A stretch of DNA of 64,000 nt from Comamonas sp. KCTC 72670 (GCA_014656495.1 BNCN01000006.1:434001-498000), one strand, 5' to 3'; counted from the stretch's first letter, positions 53,429-63,770 are shown. The notes: generated by a model from the letters alone, not told the origin. Made by a program: numbers and translations.

Positions 53429-55693
53429 CTAATTCTCCGAAATCTTGGAGCCCTTGATGACGACGTCCCCGGACGCGGTGACTTCGACCTTGGCGCCCTT
53501 GATGACGACATCCCCGTTTTTCTTCACCTGGAGCGTGGCGGAGCCTACCTTCAGGGTAAACTGCTCCTGCGCGACCAGGGAGATCTCCTTGGCGGACAGC
53601 GTGTAGGCGTCCTTGGCGGCGTGGTTCACCTTGCCGCCCACGTTCACGAGCATGTCCTTGTCCACCTTGAGCGTGCGGGACTTGCCGACCTCCTCGGAGA
53701 GGTCGCCGCCCACCTGCAGCGTGCGCGCGCCCTTGACCGTCTCGGACTTCTTGGCGCCCACCACCTCCACCTTGGCGCCGCCCACCTGCTCGGACTTGAG
53801 GCCACCCACCAACTCGTTGAAGGCGGCGCCCACGGTGACGGCGAGCGCGCCGCCCACGTTGAGCATCTTCCCCAGCGCCACCGTCTCCGCGGACGCCATG
53901 GCCACCGTGAGGGCCTGGTTTCCCGAAACGCTGATGGACTGGTCCCCGGCCACCGCTTCGGTGTGATTGCCGCCCACGGTGGTGGAGCGGTTGAGGGTGA
54001 CGGCCAGCGACTGGTTGCCGGTGATGGTGCTGTCGTCGTTCTTCAGCACCGTGAGGGCCTGGTTGCCTTCAATGACGCGGGTGCGGTCCTTCTTCACCAG
54101 CAACGTTTCGTTGCCGCGGACCTCCTGCGTCTTGTCGTTCTCCACGACGATGTTGAAGTCCCGCTGCGCGTGCAGATAGACGAGCTCGGTGCCCGCGGCG
54201 TCCTCGAACCGCAGCTCGTTGGAGCCCGCGCCTCCGGGGCTGGAGCTGGAGCGCAGGGTGCTCTGCGTCTTGCTGCCGGGCAGGTCGATGGGCGTCGGGT
54301 TCGCGCCGTTGTAGACGCTGCCCGTGACGATGGGCCGGTCCGGGTCACCCTCGAGGAACTCGACCACGACCTCATGGCCGATGCGCGGCAGGTACAGCGC
54401 GCCCCAGCCTGGTCCGGCCCAGGCCTGGCTGACGCGAATCCAGCACGAGCTCTTGTCGTTGTTCTTGCCCTCGCGGTCCCAGTGGAACTGGACCTTGATG
54501 CGGCCGTGCTCGTCGGTGTGGATCTCCTCGCCGGAGGGCCCCACGACGATGGCCGTCTGCGCGCCCGGAATCACCGGCCGGGGCGTGACGCGGGGCGGGC
54601 GGAAGGGCACCTCCGCGGGCTGGCAGATGAACTCGTTGCGGTAGCCCTCGCGGCTGCGCAGCGAGCCCTGCTCGATGCTCAGCGCCTCGGACTGGTGGCC
54701 CAGGTGACGCACGGAGACGGGCAGGTACTTGCGGTTGGCGGCCTCGTCGGGGTGCTCGGCGAGCTCGAAGGAGTGGCCCACGCAGATGCGGCGGCTGTAG
54801 CTGGAGCCCGTCACCGTCTCCGCGCGCGCGCGCAGCTCCTCCAGGCGCACCTTGGCCAGGTTGCGGCCGGGGCCGGGCGCCTCGTAGCGGCCGGGGTAGT
54901 CGTAGATCTCCAGCGCGACCTCGCCGTCATCCGCCTCGGACGAGGAGCTCAAGTCCTGGGCCGGGCGCAGGAAGTTGTAGTCGCGCAGCGCGACGGCGCC
55001 GGGCTGGACCTCCGTGCGGGAGACCAGCTCATGGACGTACTCCTGCCCGGCGACCATCTGGCTGCGCTCGCGGAAGACGAGCTTGGACTCGCCCATCATC
55101 TCCGGGTTGGCGGAGGCGCCGTCGCCCAGCACCATCATGTGGGCGTCCTCGCCGTGCTCGAAGAAGTAGAAGATGCCTTCTTCCTCGAGCAGGCGGGCCA
55201 CGAAGTCGAGGTCCGACTCGCGGTACTGCACGCAGTAGTCCCGCTTGGGGTAGTCACCGGTGAGCGCCAGCCGGTGCTTCACCTTGGCCTCGTCCAGCAC
55301 CTTGTGGACGATGTCCGGGACGTTCAGCTCCTGGTAGATGCGGCTCTTGCGGCGGTGGCGGAGCGTCCACAGCCGGGGCACCACGGTGGCGCGGTAGCGG
55401 CGGCGCTCGGGGCCATTGCCTTCATCCCAGCGTGACATGCGTGAAACGATGCCGTGGAAGAAGCGCGCGGTGCCGTCACCGAGCATGATGGTGAGCCGGG
55501 CGTCCTGGCCCAGCAACGCCTTCTCATCGATCTCCACGTCCGGCCTGGCGGCCAGCGCCACCTCGACGGCGTAGGGCTGTGACAGCGTCTCCTCGGCCTC
55601 GAAGCCGAGGACGGCCAGCTCCCCGGAGGTGAATGCCCCTGCCTGGAACTCGAACTCAGCCTGGTTGGCTTGCAAGGCGGCGTTCGCGATCAT
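53429..55693 (-). CDS. vgrG: T6SS spike protein VgrG (TssI)
   Basis: A 754-residue VgrG. Residues about 15-330 are gp27-like ([20 protein letters not shown], then [20 protein letters not shown]). The middle is gp5-like OB fold ([60 protein letters not shown]-like). A C-terminal triple-stranded beta-helix stretch follows (about 510-754) with periodic Val/Gly residues and repeats such as [13 protein letters not shown]. No extra catalytic effector domain is attached: the protein ends with a beta-helical tail ([20 protein letters not shown]). ATG 55693 is preferred over ATG 55720 because a G-rich ribosome site precedes it. It is the first gene of the T6SS operon and diverges from the OmpA gene. 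Confidence 0.93.
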   Translation of the reverse strand: MIANAALQANQAEFEFQAGAFTSGELAVLGFEAEETLSQPYAVEVALAARPDVEIDEKALLGQDARLTIMLGDGTARFFHGIVSRMSRWDEGNGPERRRYRATVVPRLWTLRHRRKSRIYQELNVPDIVHKVLDEAKVKHRLALTGDYPKRDYCVQYRESDLDFVARLLEEEGIFYFFEHGEDAHMMVLGDGASANPEMMGESKLVFRERSQMVAGQEYVHELVSRTEVQPGAVALRDYNFLRPAQDLSSSSEADDGEVALEIYDYPGRYEAPGPGRNLAKVRLEELRARAETVTGSSYSRRICVGHSFELAEHPDEAANRKYLPVSVRHLGHQSEALSIEQGSLRSREGYRNEFICQPAEVPFRPPRVTPRPVIPGAQTAIVVGPSGEEIHTDEHGRIKVQFHWDREGKNNDKSSCWIRVSQAWAGPGWGALYLPRIGHEVVVEFLEGDPDRPIVTGSVYNGANPTPIDLPGSKTQSTLRSSSSPGGAGSNELRFEDAAGTELVYLHAQRDFNIVVENDKTQEVRGNETLLVKKDRTRVIEGNQALTVLKNDDSTITGNQSLAVTLNRSTTVGGNHTEAVAGDQSISVSGNQALTVAMASAETVALGKMLNVGGALAVTVGAAFNELVGGLKSEQVGGAKVEVVGAKKSETVKGARTLQVGGDLSEEVGKSRTLKVDKDMLVNVGGKVNHAAKDAYTLSAKEISLVAQEQFTLKVGSATLQVKKNGDVVIKGAKVEVTASGDVVIKGSKISEN

Positions 55694-55850
55694 CCACAGA
55701 CCCCCGGCGCGGGGCCGCATCCAGAGGAGTTGGCCCGATAGTGGTGCGGCAGCATGCCACGAATTGGCGTACCAGGGGGGCCTGACACGAAATTTTCATT
55801 GCGGCGTGAAGCGCGGACCGCGCCCCCATCCAATTCCGGCGGCACTTCGG

Positions 55851-55856
55851 TATAGA
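55851..55856 (+). promoter_or_regulatory. TATAGA, candidate -10 element of the OmpA-TSP3 gene
   Basis: A TATAGA in the divergent vgrG/ompA-like spacer sits 74 bp before the ATG at 55930. No convincing -35 is seen 17 bases upstream, so this is tentative. Confidence 0.3.
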
Positions 55857-55929
55857 GTGGAAAAGGGGGGGCTGGCTTGAATCCGCAGGTGTCCCCGGGG
55901 TACCCAGGCAGCTTCCTTCGGGGAGAATC

Positions 55930-57768
55930 ATGAGAAGAAAAGAGCTCCTGCACCGCGGGCTCGCGTTGGCACTGGTGCTGTCGTCCCTGTCCGCTGGGGC
56001 GCAGGAGGGATCTCCCCTTCAGCGTGGGTTCGACCTGGAGCGCCTGGAGCTGAACCCCGGGGCGGAGGGCTCGCTGCTGGTGGGCCTGGGGGAGCTCCTG
56101 CCCAAGGGGAGCTTTCGCGCGACGCTCCTGGGGCACTACGCCCACAACCCGCTGCTCTTCGTCGACTCGGGCCGGGAGCTGGCGGTGGTGGGGAGCCGGG
56201 CCACCGCGCATCTGGCCGTCGCCTATGCCCCGTTGGACTGGTTGCAGGTGGGGCTCCAGGTCCCGCTGGTTGCCTTTCAGGGTGGCGACTCCCTGCTGAT
56301 GCAGCAGAAGAACATCGCCACGCCCGCGAGCCAGGCGCTGGCGACGCCGCGCGTGAGTGGCCGGTTCGGCCTGCTGCGGCAGGAGGTGAACGGCGGCGTG
56401 GACCTCGCGCTGGAGCTGGGCGTGGGATTGCCTTTGGGGTCACGCGACGCGTTCTCCCGGGATGGCGATTCGGTGCGCTTCTCGCCCAAGGTGATGGTGG
56501 GCCGTCACTTCGGCTTCATCCGCGCGGGCGCGGAGATTGCCTATGCGCAGCGTCCGCGTCTGTTGTTGACGGAGCGCGCGGGTGACCTCGAGGACGAGGT
56601 GGGCGAGGAGCTGCGGGTGGGCCTGGCGCTCGCCACCACCGGCCGGCGGATGCGGTGGGAGTTCAACGTGCGGGGCATGGTGCCGCTGACGAACCAGCCC
56701 ACCTCCGTGGAGCTGCTGCCCGGTGGCCGCTACCTGGTCAACTCCTCCCTGGAGCTGTTCGGCCTGGTGGGCATTGGCGTGGGCTCCGCGCCGGGGACGC
56801 CGCTGTTTCGGTTGATGGTGGGGGGCGCCTTCGGACAGGTGACGCCGCCGCGCGGGCCGGGCGAGTCGTCGGTGATGTGTGAGATGGGGCTGCCTCCCGA
56901 GGTGAAGGTCGTCGAGTGCCCCGACATGGACGAAGACCAGGATGGCGTCCGCAACGGCGACGACAAGTGCCCGCTGGTGGCGGGTGACGTCGCGCGGCAG
57001 GGCTGCTCCGCGCAGGACACGGATGGCGACGGCATCGAGGACATGCTCGATGGCTGCCCGCTGGAGCCGGGGCCGGCCGCGCGGCAGGGCTGCCCCATCC
57101 CCGACCAGGACGGGGACGAGGTCCCTGACGAAATCGACAGCTGCCCCAATGATCCGGGGCCCGCGGACAACCGGGGCTGCCCCATCCGGGACACGGACGG
57201 CGACGGCATCGACAATGACAAGGACGAGTGTCCGAACGAGCCCGGTCCTCCGGAGCGCAATGGCTGCCCGGAGTCGGACTCGGACAAGGACGGCGTGCCC
57301 AACCGAGTGGACAGCTGCGCCAACGAGCCCGGCGACGCGAAGAACCTGGGCTGCCCGCTGCACGTGTTGCCGCTGGTGGAGCTGCGGCCCGACCGCCTGG
57401 TGGTGATGGGCAAGGTGTTCTTCGAGCCCGCGCAGGCGCGCGTGCAGGGCCGCTCGTACGAAGTGCTGGACTGGGTGGCGAAGGTCATCAACGAGCACCC
57501 GGAGATTCCGTCCGTCGTCGTGGGTGCGCACACGGATGACCGGGGCTTCCCGGATGCGAACCGCCGGCTGTCGCAGGGCCGCGCGGAGGCGGTGCGTCAA
57601 TACCTCATCACCAAGGGCGTGGAGCCGGGGCGCTTGCAGTCCGTGGGCTTTGGTCAGGACCGCCCCATCGACAGCAACGCGACCTCGAACGGCCGCGAGA
57701 ACAACCGCCGCGTGGAGTTCCTGCTGGTGGTTCCCGAAAAGGAGAAGACGGGCACGCCCCGTCGCTGA
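55930..57768 (+). CDS. OmpA-family outer-membrane protein with thrombospondin type 3 repeats, 612 aa
   Basis: ATG 55930 begins a signal peptide (MRRKELLHRGLALALVLSSL, cleavage near SAGAQ). Residues 30-300 form a beta-barrel-like domain with alternating strands, such as ATLLGHYAHNPLLFVDSG and DWLQVGLQVPLVAF. Five calcium-binding TSP3-type repeats (about 320-480; DTDGDGIEDMLDGCPLEPGP and relatives) follow. Then an OmpA/MotB-like peptidoglycan-binding domain ends the protein (VVVGAHTDDRGFPDANRRLS, SVGFGQDRPIDSN, NRRVEFLLV). The protein should anchor outer membrane to cell wall, with the repeats as a Ca2+-rigid stalk. The next gene starts only 3 bp after its stop. Its position beside T6SS may be coincidental, though TssL here lacks its own peptidoglycan-binding domain. 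Confidence 0.88.
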   Translation: MRRKELLHRGLALALVLSSLSAGAQEGSPLQRGFDLERLELNPGAEGSLLVGLGELLPKGSFRATLLGHYAHNPLLFVDSGRELAVVGSRATAHLAVAYAPLDWLQVGLQVPLVAFQGGDSLLMQQKNIATPASQALATPRVSGRFGLLRQEVNGGVDLALELGVGLPLGSRDAFSRDGDSVRFSPKVMVGRHFGFIRAGAEIAYAQRPRLLLTERAGDLEDEVGEELRVGLALATTGRRMRWEFNVRGMVPLTNQPTSVELLPGGRYLVNSSLELFGLVGIGVGSAPGTPLFRLMVGGAFGQVTPPRGPGESSVMCEMGLPPEVKVVECPDMDEDQDGVRNGDDKCPLVAGDVARQGCSAQDTDGDGIEDMLDGCPLEPGPAARQGCPIPDQDGDEVPDEIDSCPNDPGPADNRGCPIRDTDGDGIDNDKDECPNEPGPPERNGCPESDSDKDGVPNRVDSCANEPGDAKNLGCPLHVLPLVELRPDRLVVMGKVFFEPAQARVQGRSYEVLDWVAKVINEHPEIPSVVVGAHTDDRGFPDANRRLSQGRAEAVRQYLITKGVEPGRLQSVGFGQDRPIDSNATSNGRENNRRVEFLLVVPEKEKTGTPRR

Positions 57769-57771
57769 GCC

Positions 57772-60700
57772 ATGGGCCATCCTCACAAGCGCGTCTCGAT
57801 GAACGGAACATGGCTCCGAATGGTGATCGTGGGAGCGGTGGCGCTGAGCGCCATCGTCGCGGTCGCGGGCCCCGACGACTTCTGGCTGGGCGGCAGCGCG
57901 GACGGCTCGCTGACCGTGGGCGAAGAAGAGGTGGTGCAGGTCAACACGTACGCCCAGGTCACCACCATCGCCTCGGACGCACAGGGCCGCCCGGTGCTCG
58001 ACCTGGGGACGTCTCGGCTGGGCAGCGCGAACCTCGCCTTCGCCAGCAACAAGCTCGTGTTGGTGCTGCAGGCCACCAGCCCCGCGTCGGGCCCCGTTCC
58101 GGGCTCGGGCACCGGGCAGAACACGATCGATCTGGAGCTCAGCGACGTCGGCCGGTGGGAGCTGGCGCGGATCATTTCGTACAACACCAGCCAACGCCGG
58201 ATGGTGCTGTCCCAGCCGCTGAAGCACACCTACGCGACGCACGCGACGCAGGTCGTCCTGGTCCCTGAGTACTCCAACGTCACGGTCGAGGACGACGCGG
58301 TCATCGAGGCCTTGCCCTGGAATGGCGCGACGGGCGGCGTGGTGGCGCTGTTTTCGAACGGGGTCATTAACCTCGGCGACACGGGCCGCATCAGCGCCTC
58401 GGCGAAGGGGTTCCGAGGGGGCGCCTTCACGCCCGAGCCGCCCCCGAGTGGGGATGGGGGGACGCCCGCGGACGGGTGTGACGAGGAGGATGACGGGCAA
58501 TCCGACTTCCGCTTGGGCTCAAAGGGAGAGGGGCTGTCAGCCCAGGCCTATGACGCGGGCACGACGCGGGGGAATGCGAACTCCACCACGGGCGGTGGCG
58601 GCGGCGTGTGCCGACAGGCGGGGGGTGGTGGCGGAGGCAATGCGGGGCTTGGCGGCGGTGGCGGTGCTGCTCGGGACCGCAGCGGCGCTGCTTCGCGTGA
58701 CGTGGGCGGGCGCGGCGGCGCGACGCTGGCCTACTCGCCGTTGACACAGCTGTCCATGGGCGGCGGCGGCGGCAGTGGGCAAGGCGTGAGCGAGACAGCG
58801 ATAACGACCCCCCATGGCGGAGCGGGTGGCGGCATTGTCTTCCTGCGCGCGGCGAGCTTGAGCGGCGGTGTCGTGGAGGCCGTGGGACAAAGCGCTGCCC
58901 TGAGCGCCGTCAGCGGTGGCGGCGGCGGCGCCGGTGGCACCATCTCCCTGCGTCTCTCAGGGGCGTGCGTGGAAACGCAGTTGAACGCGGAGGGTGGACG
59001 CGGTGGCTTCGTTGAGTCGTCGGCATCGGCCGCGGCCAACGCAGCGGGGCCTGGTGGCGGTGGCGGCGGTGGACGCATCTTCTTCCAGTCCGCGAGCAGC
59101 TCGAGTTGCCCGGTGACCGTGGCCGCGGGCGGTGCGGGTTTGACGACGGATGGGGGGCCGACCTCTCCGCCCACGCGTCAGGGTGCGCTGCCACCCAATG
59201 AGCTCCGCAACGCGCCGCCTTATGTGGGGACGGTCGGTTTCTTGATGAGCGGCATGCCAACAGCCATCGCGGCGCCGACGCTGTCGCCGCTCTCGTCGCC
59301 CATCAAGACCGCGTATCCTCAAATCACGGGCACGGGGACGCCTGGCGCCTCCGTGCTCATCTACCGGAACCACACGGCCAGCTCCCAGGTCCAGGTGCTG
59401 CTTGCGCGAACCATCGTGGGCGCGAACGGGCAGTTCTCCGTGACGGTTCCACTGCCAGAGGGCGCGTCGACGCTGCGTGCGGCACATGAACTCCAGGGGC
59501 TGCAAGGCGGCTACAGCGGAGCGTTGTCCCTCCGGGTAGACACCGCGCCGCCGGATACGCGGGCTTCCACGAGCGTGACGTTCCCGACCAATGCCGCGAG
59601 CATCGGCTTCACGGTCGAGGGGTTCGAAGCGAACAATTCTCCGTGCAATGGCACCACCACGCCGAGCTGCACATTTGAATGCAGGCTGCTGACTCCGACG
59701 GTTTCCGATCCGGCCTTCGAGGCGTGCCTGTCTTCCTATCCGCTCACCGCGAGCGGTACCCACCGCTTCGAGGCACGGGCGATCGATGCCGCCCAGAACG
59801 TGGATGCGTCGCCGGCCATCATCGAGTTCGTCGTGGACCACGACGCTCCCGACGTGGCGATCGTCGCTGCGAATCCGACGCCCCCCTCGACACACTGGCG
59901 ATTCACGACCGCCGAGTTTGGCTTTTCCTCGACCGCTTCCGATGTCGCGCGATTCCAGTGCAATCTCGCGCGTCAGCCCCCGACGGGACCGGCGACATCG
60001 TCAGGGTGGGAGACATGCTCTTCCCATTACGGGGTGACAGGCCTGCTGGACGGTCATCAATACACGCTGTCGGTGCGGGCCGTGGACCGGGCTGGCAACG
60101 TGTCTGCGGTCCCCGCGACGCATGCGTGGTCCGTGGATACGGAGGCCCCCAATACGGAGTTCACGGGGGGCCCGCTGCCCACGGTGACGTCGGAGAACAT
60201 CTCGTTCGCGTTCCGTGGGGTGGGGGGAGACATCGCGCGCCTGGAGTGCAGCCTGGATTCGGCCGCGTTCACGACGTGCACGAGTCCCTATCAGCCGGAG
60301 TCGATCCCCGCTGACGGGCCGCACGTCTTCCAGGTCCGGGCCGTGGACGACGCCGGGAACGTGGACCCGACCCCGGTGATGCACCATTGGGAGGTGGATA
60401 CGCTGGCGCCCCCCGTCACCATCGTGAACAGGCCGCCCGACCCCAGCAACCAGGCGACGGCGGGCTTCGATTTCGACTCCACGGCCACCGACGTCGTCCG
60501 CTTCGAGTGTCTGCTGGAGGCGAACCCCGAGCCCACGCCGCCCTTGCCGAGCTGGCAGACGTGTGCGGCTTCCAGCCTGTTCCCGAACCTGGTCGACGGG
60601 ACGCGGTACACGTTGACGGTTCGCGCCGTGGACCGTGCTGGCAACGAGTCCGTCAACCCCGCGACGCACGCGTGGACGGTGGACCTGGAGGCGCCCGACA

Positions 60701-63552
60701 CGGAGTTCACGGGAGGCCCGCGGCCCACCGTGACGCGCGACAACATCTCGTTCACGTTCCGCGGCCTGGGCGGGGACATCGCGCGCCTGGAGTGCAGCCT
60801 GGACGCAGCGGCCTTCACGACGTGCACGAGTCCCTACCAGCCGGGGTCGATCCCCGCTGACGGGCAGCACGTCTTCCAGGTCCGGGCCGTGGACCACGCC
60901 GGGAACGTGGACCCGACGCCCGCGACGCACAGCTGGGAGGTGGACACGCAGGCGCCCCCCGTCACCATCGTGACGAGGCCTCCCGACCCCAGCAACCAGA
61001 CGACGGCGGGTTTCGACTTCAACTCCACGGCCACGGACGTGGTTCGTTTCGAGTGTTTGCTGCAGGCCGTGCCCGTGCATGTGCCCCCCTTGCCGGGTTG
61101 GCAGACGTGTGGTGCTTCCAGCCTGTTCTCGAACCTGAGGAACGCCACCCGGTACACGTTGTCGGTGCGGGCGGTGGATCGGGCGGGCAACCTGTCCGAG
61201 GACCTCGCGACGCATGAGTGGTCCGTGGACACGACGCCTCCGGATACGGAGTTCACGGGTGGCCCCAGGCCCGCCATCACGCGCGACAACATCTCGTTCG
61301 CGTTCCGCGGCCTGGGCGGGGACATCGCGCGCCTGGAGTGCAGCCTGGACGCGGCGGCCTTCACGACGTGCACGAGTCCCTACCAGCCAGGGTCGATCCC
61401 CGCTGACGGGCAGCACGTCTTCCAGGTCCGGGCCGTGGATCACGCGGGGAATGTGGACCCGACCCCCTCGATGCACAGCTGGGAGGTGGATACCACCGCG
61501 CCCGATACCGCCATCAGTCCGAACTCACCCGCGCCTCCGCGTGACCCGACCAACGCGACGACGTCTCCGTTCGGCTTCACGTCGACCTCGCCGGACGTGG
61601 CGTACTTCGAATGCCGGCTGAACACGGTGGCGCCGTCGACGCCCACCACGGGCAACTGGGTCCAGTGCCCCGCCGCGCACGTCGTCTCGGGGCTCACGAA
61701 CGACACCCGGTACCAGCTCCAGGTTCGGGCGGTGGACCGCGTGGGGAATACCGACGCGACGCCCGCGAGCCACGCGTGGCTCGTGGACACCACGCCTCCC
61801 AATACGGCGTTCACGGACGAGGTCCCTGATGCGTTGACGAGCCTGTTCGATGCGCGTTTCGGGTTTCATGCCCTTGGCGCGGACGATATCGAGCGGTTCG
61901 AGTGCAGCCTCGATGGTGAGCCGTTCTACACCTGCACGGCGCCGCATGATCGGACCGTCGATGACGGAGACCACGCGATGCTCGTCCGCGCCGTGGATCG
62001 CGCTGGCAACGTGGACGAAACGCCCGCCACGCATTTCTGGCGCGTCCTGTCCGGCCCCGTGAGGACCTTCATCACCAATCCGACGGAGACCCTGACCAAC
62101 AACCCCGTGATGGAGTTCACCTTCTCGTCGACGAAGGGGAACGTCGAGTTCTTCTGCCGGCTGGACATGGAGCCCGAGCGCGCTTGCGGCACCATCAACC
62201 CGCAACAGCGTGAAGTGAACTGGTCCATCGAGGTCGGCGAGGGAGACCACACGATGAACGTCCAGGCCGTGGACCTGGACAATCTCAACCGGGACACCGT
62301 GGGTGAGACCCGATACTGGACGGTGGACATGACGCCGCCTCCGGCGCCCCTCATCACCAACCCCGCGTCCACCTATGTGAATACGCGGGCCCCCGCCATC
62401 GAGGGAACGGCCACCGAGGGCGGCACCGTCACCGTCTACGACGTGGACTCCGTGCCGCCGCTGGCGCTGGGATCGAACGTCATCGCGAGCACCGGCTTGT
62501 GGAGGGTTGAGGGGGTGCTGCTCTCGGAGGGCCCGCACACGCTGGGCGTCACGCATCGGGATGGGGCCAACAACACGTCCGCGCTGGAGGCGTCCGAGCG
62601 GCGCATCATCATCGTGGACACCTTGCCGCCGGAGACATCCGTCTCCGTCCGGCCAGAGCCGCGCGGGCGCGAGCGGACCGTCCAGTTCGAGTTCCAGCAT
62701 GTGAACGAGCCCAACTTCGCGACGTTCGAGTGCAGCCTCAACGGCGGGGACTTCCAGAACTGTCCCTCTCCGCATCAGGTCACCGTCGCCCAGGACGGGA
62801 CGCACTCGATTCGCGTCCGCGCCAAGGACCTCGCGGGCAACGTGGACCCCTCGCCGGTCGTCGTCGAGTGGGCGGTGGACTCCATTCCGCCCCGGACGAC
62901 CGTCGCGACGGTCCCTGCCGCGTTCGCTCAGTCCGCGGCCTCCAGCTTCACGTTCAGCGCGGTGGACGACTCGGACGTCGTTTTCGACTGCAGCCTGAAT
63001 GACGGCAGTTTCGTGCGGTGCACCTCGCCCTACGTACCCACGGACCTCGTGCAGGGAGAGAACCGGCTCGTGATTCGCGCCGTGGACAGCGTCGGGAATG
63101 AGGAAGTGACCACGCTGGACGCATGGACCGTGGATGACGTTCCGCCGGAGCTCCCGGTGCTGGAGTTCCCGGCGGCGGGGAGCACGGTGGAGACGCCGAC
63201 GCCCCAGTTCCGCGGCGTCTCCCTGGGCGGCGCCAGCGAGGTCGTCATCGTGGTGGACGGCTTCGAGCGGGGGAAGGCGGCCGTGGAGCCTTCGGGACAG
63301 TGGCGCTTCACCGCGCCGGGGAATCTCTCCAGCGGCGAACACTCCGTCTCCATCTACGCGGTGGACCGGGCCCTCAACGCGTCCGATCCGACGCCGCTTT
63401 TGACCTTCGTGGTCATCCCGTCGACGGAGATTGACTCGCGCGGTGGTGGCCTGAGCTGCTCGCTGGGGGGCTCGGGTGGCGGTACGCCCCTCTCGGCCCT
63501 GGGGCTCGTGGCGGTCGCCCTGCTGGCCGCCCGCCGCGGGAGGCGGCGGTAG
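57772..63552 (+). CDS. Giant repeat-containing surface protein with MYXO-CTERM-like tail, 1926 aa
   Basis: ATG 57772 begins MGHPHKRVSMNGTWLRMVIV, a signal peptide ending near AVAG; ATG 57799 is an alternative. Residues 40-240 form an N-terminal beta-rich domain (VVQVNTYAQVTTIASDAQG, VEDDAVIEALPWNG) like that of myxobacterial gliding-motility-associated AgmC proteins. A very Gly-rich stretch (about 260-430) follows. From about 500 to 1860 there are many Ig-like repeats of about 90 residues with the cores IARLECSLD, FTTCTSPYQP, HVFQVRAVDxAGNVDPTP and WxVDTxAPxT, with paired cysteines. The end (SCSLGGSGGGTPLSALGLVA, then hydrophobic residues and ARRGRRR) is a MYXO-CTERM-type sorting signal with Cys, a span and Arg tail. 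It is probably an exported, processed surface adhesin or motility-linked protein, co-transcribed with the OmpA gene. Confidence 0.8.
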   Translation: MGHPHKRVSMNGTWLRMVIVGAVALSAIVAVAGPDDFWLGGSADGSLTVGEEEVVQVNTYAQVTTIASDAQGRPVLDLGTSRLGSANLAFASNKLVLVLQATSPASGPVPGSGTGQNTIDLELSDVGRWELARIISYNTSQRRMVLSQPLKHTYATHATQVVLVPEYSNVTVEDDAVIEALPWNGATGGVVALFSNGVINLGDTGRISASAKGFRGGAFTPEPPPSGDGGTPADGCDEEDDGQSDFRLGSKGEGLSAQAYDAGTTRGNANSTTGGGGGVCRQAGGGGGGNAGLGGGGGAARDRSGAASRDVGGRGGATLAYSPLTQLSMGGGGGSGQGVSETAITTPHGGAGGGIVFLRAASLSGGVVEAVGQSAALSAVSGGGGGAGGTISLRLSGACVETQLNAEGGRGGFVESSASAAANAAGPGGGGGGGRIFFQSASSSSCPVTVAAGGAGLTTDGGPTSPPTRQGALPPNELRNAPPYVGTVGFLMSGMPTAIAAPTLSPLSSPIKTAYPQITGTGTPGASVLIYRNHTASSQVQVLLARTIVGANGQFSVTVPLPEGASTLRAAHELQGLQGGYSGALSLRVDTAPPDTRASTSVTFPTNAASIGFTVEGFEANNSPCNGTTTPSCTFECRLLTPTVSDPAFEACLSSYPLTASGTHRFEARAIDAAQNVDASPAIIEFVVDHDAPDVAIVAANPTPPSTHWRFTTAEFGFSSTASDVARFQCNLARQPPTGPATSSGWETCSSHYGVTGLLDGHQYTLSVRAVDRAGNVSAVPATHAWSVDTEAPNTEFTGGPLPTVTSENISFAFRGVGGDIARLECSLDSAAFTTCTSPYQPESIPADGPHVFQVRAVDDAGNVDPTPVMHHWEVDTLAPPVTIVNRPPDPSNQATAGFDFDSTATDVVRFECLLEANPEPTPPLPSWQTCAASSLFPNLVDGTRYTLTVRAVDRAGNESVNPATHAWTVDLEAPDTEFTGGPRPTVTRDNISFTFRGLGGDIARLECSLDAAAFTTCTSPYQPGSIPADGQHVFQVRAVDHAGNVDPTPATHSWEVDTQAPPVTIVTRPPDPSNQTTAGFDFNSTATDVVRFECLLQAVPVHVPPLPGWQTCGASSLFSNLRNATRYTLSVRAVDRAGNLSEDLATHEWSVDTTPPDTEFTGGPRPAITRDNISFAFRGLGGDIARLECSLDAAAFTTCTSPYQPGSIPADGQHVFQVRAVDHAGNVDPTPSMHSWEVDTTAPDTAISPNSPAPPRDPTNATTSPFGFTSTSPDVAYFECRLNTVAPSTPTTGNWVQCPAAHVVSGLTNDTRYQLQVRAVDRVGNTDATPASHAWLVDTTPPNTAFTDEVPDALTSLFDARFGFHALGADDIERFECSLDGEPFYTCTAPHDRTVDDGDHAMLVRAVDRAGNVDETPATHFWRVLSGPVRTFITNPTETLTNNPVMEFTFSSTKGNVEFFCRLDMEPERACGTINPQQREVNWSIEVGEGDHTMNVQAVDLDNLNRDTVGETRYWTVDMTPPPAPLITNPASTYVNTRAPAIEGTATEGGTVTVYDVDSVPPLALGSNVIASTGLWRVEGVLLSEGPHTLGVTHRDGANNTSALEASERRIIIVDTLPPETSVSVRPEPRGRERTVQFEFQHVNEPNFATFECSLNGGDFQNCPSPHQVTVAQDGTHSIRVRAKDLAGNVDPSPVVVEWAVDSIPPRTTVATVPAAFAQSAASSFTFSAVDDSDVVFDCSLNDGSFVRCTSPYVPTDLVQGENRLVIRAVDSVGNEEVTTLDAWTVDDVPPELPVLEFPAAGSTVETPTPQFRGVSLGGASEVVIVVDGFERGKAAVEPSGQWRFTAPGNLSSGEHSVSIYAVDRALNASDPTPLLTFVVIPSTEIDSRGGGLSCSLGGSGGGTPLSALGLVAVALLAARRGRRR
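60150..61505 (+). repeat. Near-identical tandem DNA repeats inside the 1926-aa gene (~545-bp unit)
   Basis: A macro-unit containing the protein stretch EFTGGPxPTxTxxNISFxFRG...CTSPYQP...AGNVDPTP plus the following ~270 bp recurs at about 60150, 60695 and 61245 (the third copy partial). Nucleotide identity is very high over long stretches, e.g. gacatcgcgcgcctggagtg and gacgggcagcacgtcttcca are shared. This indicates recent duplication or gene conversion and potential for copy-number variation. Confidence 0.7.
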
Positions 63553-63585
63553 CGCGGGTGACCTCCGTGGGGATTGTGTGCTTGC

Positions 63586-63620
63586 GTCGGCGGGGGACTT
63601 CGGCTACTTGTGCCCCGCCG
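63586..63620 (+). other. Inverted repeat before tRNA-Arg
   Basis: GGCGGGG and CCCCGCC flank a loop containing GACTTCGGCTACTTGTG, just before the tRNA gene. It may be a hairpin after the 1926-residue protein gene (stop 63552). A TTGCGT (63582) and a weak TACTTG (63605) lie 17 bases apart and might serve as the tRNA promoter; these two readings compete. Confidence 0.3.
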
Positions 63621-63637
63621 GAGAGCAGTAGCGGTGT

Positions 63638-63711
<74 letters not shown>

Positions 63712-63721
63712 CTCTTGGATG

Positions 63722-63770
63722 GGCCCGGAACTCGAGGAGATGTCTCCTCAGGTTCCGGGCCTTTCTCTTT
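63722..63770 (+). terminator. Intrinsic terminator of tRNA-Arg
   Basis: GGCCCGGAAC and GTTCCGGGCC form a perfect 10-bp stem enclosing a second stem GAGGAGA/TCTCCTC, followed by TTTCTCTTT. It is 10 bp after the tRNA. Confidence 0.85.

Noticed and set aside
55694-55929. Possible sigma-54 promoter (TGGCAT ... CGCA on the minus strand near 55755) before vgrG.
   Set aside because: The GG-GC spacing is one base short of the required distance and the -12 element lacks TTGC, so it does not meet the consensus.
57772-63552. The internal repeats as a CRISPR array or mobile repeat.
   Set aside because: The repeats are in frame, encode Ig-like modules and have no spacer structure.
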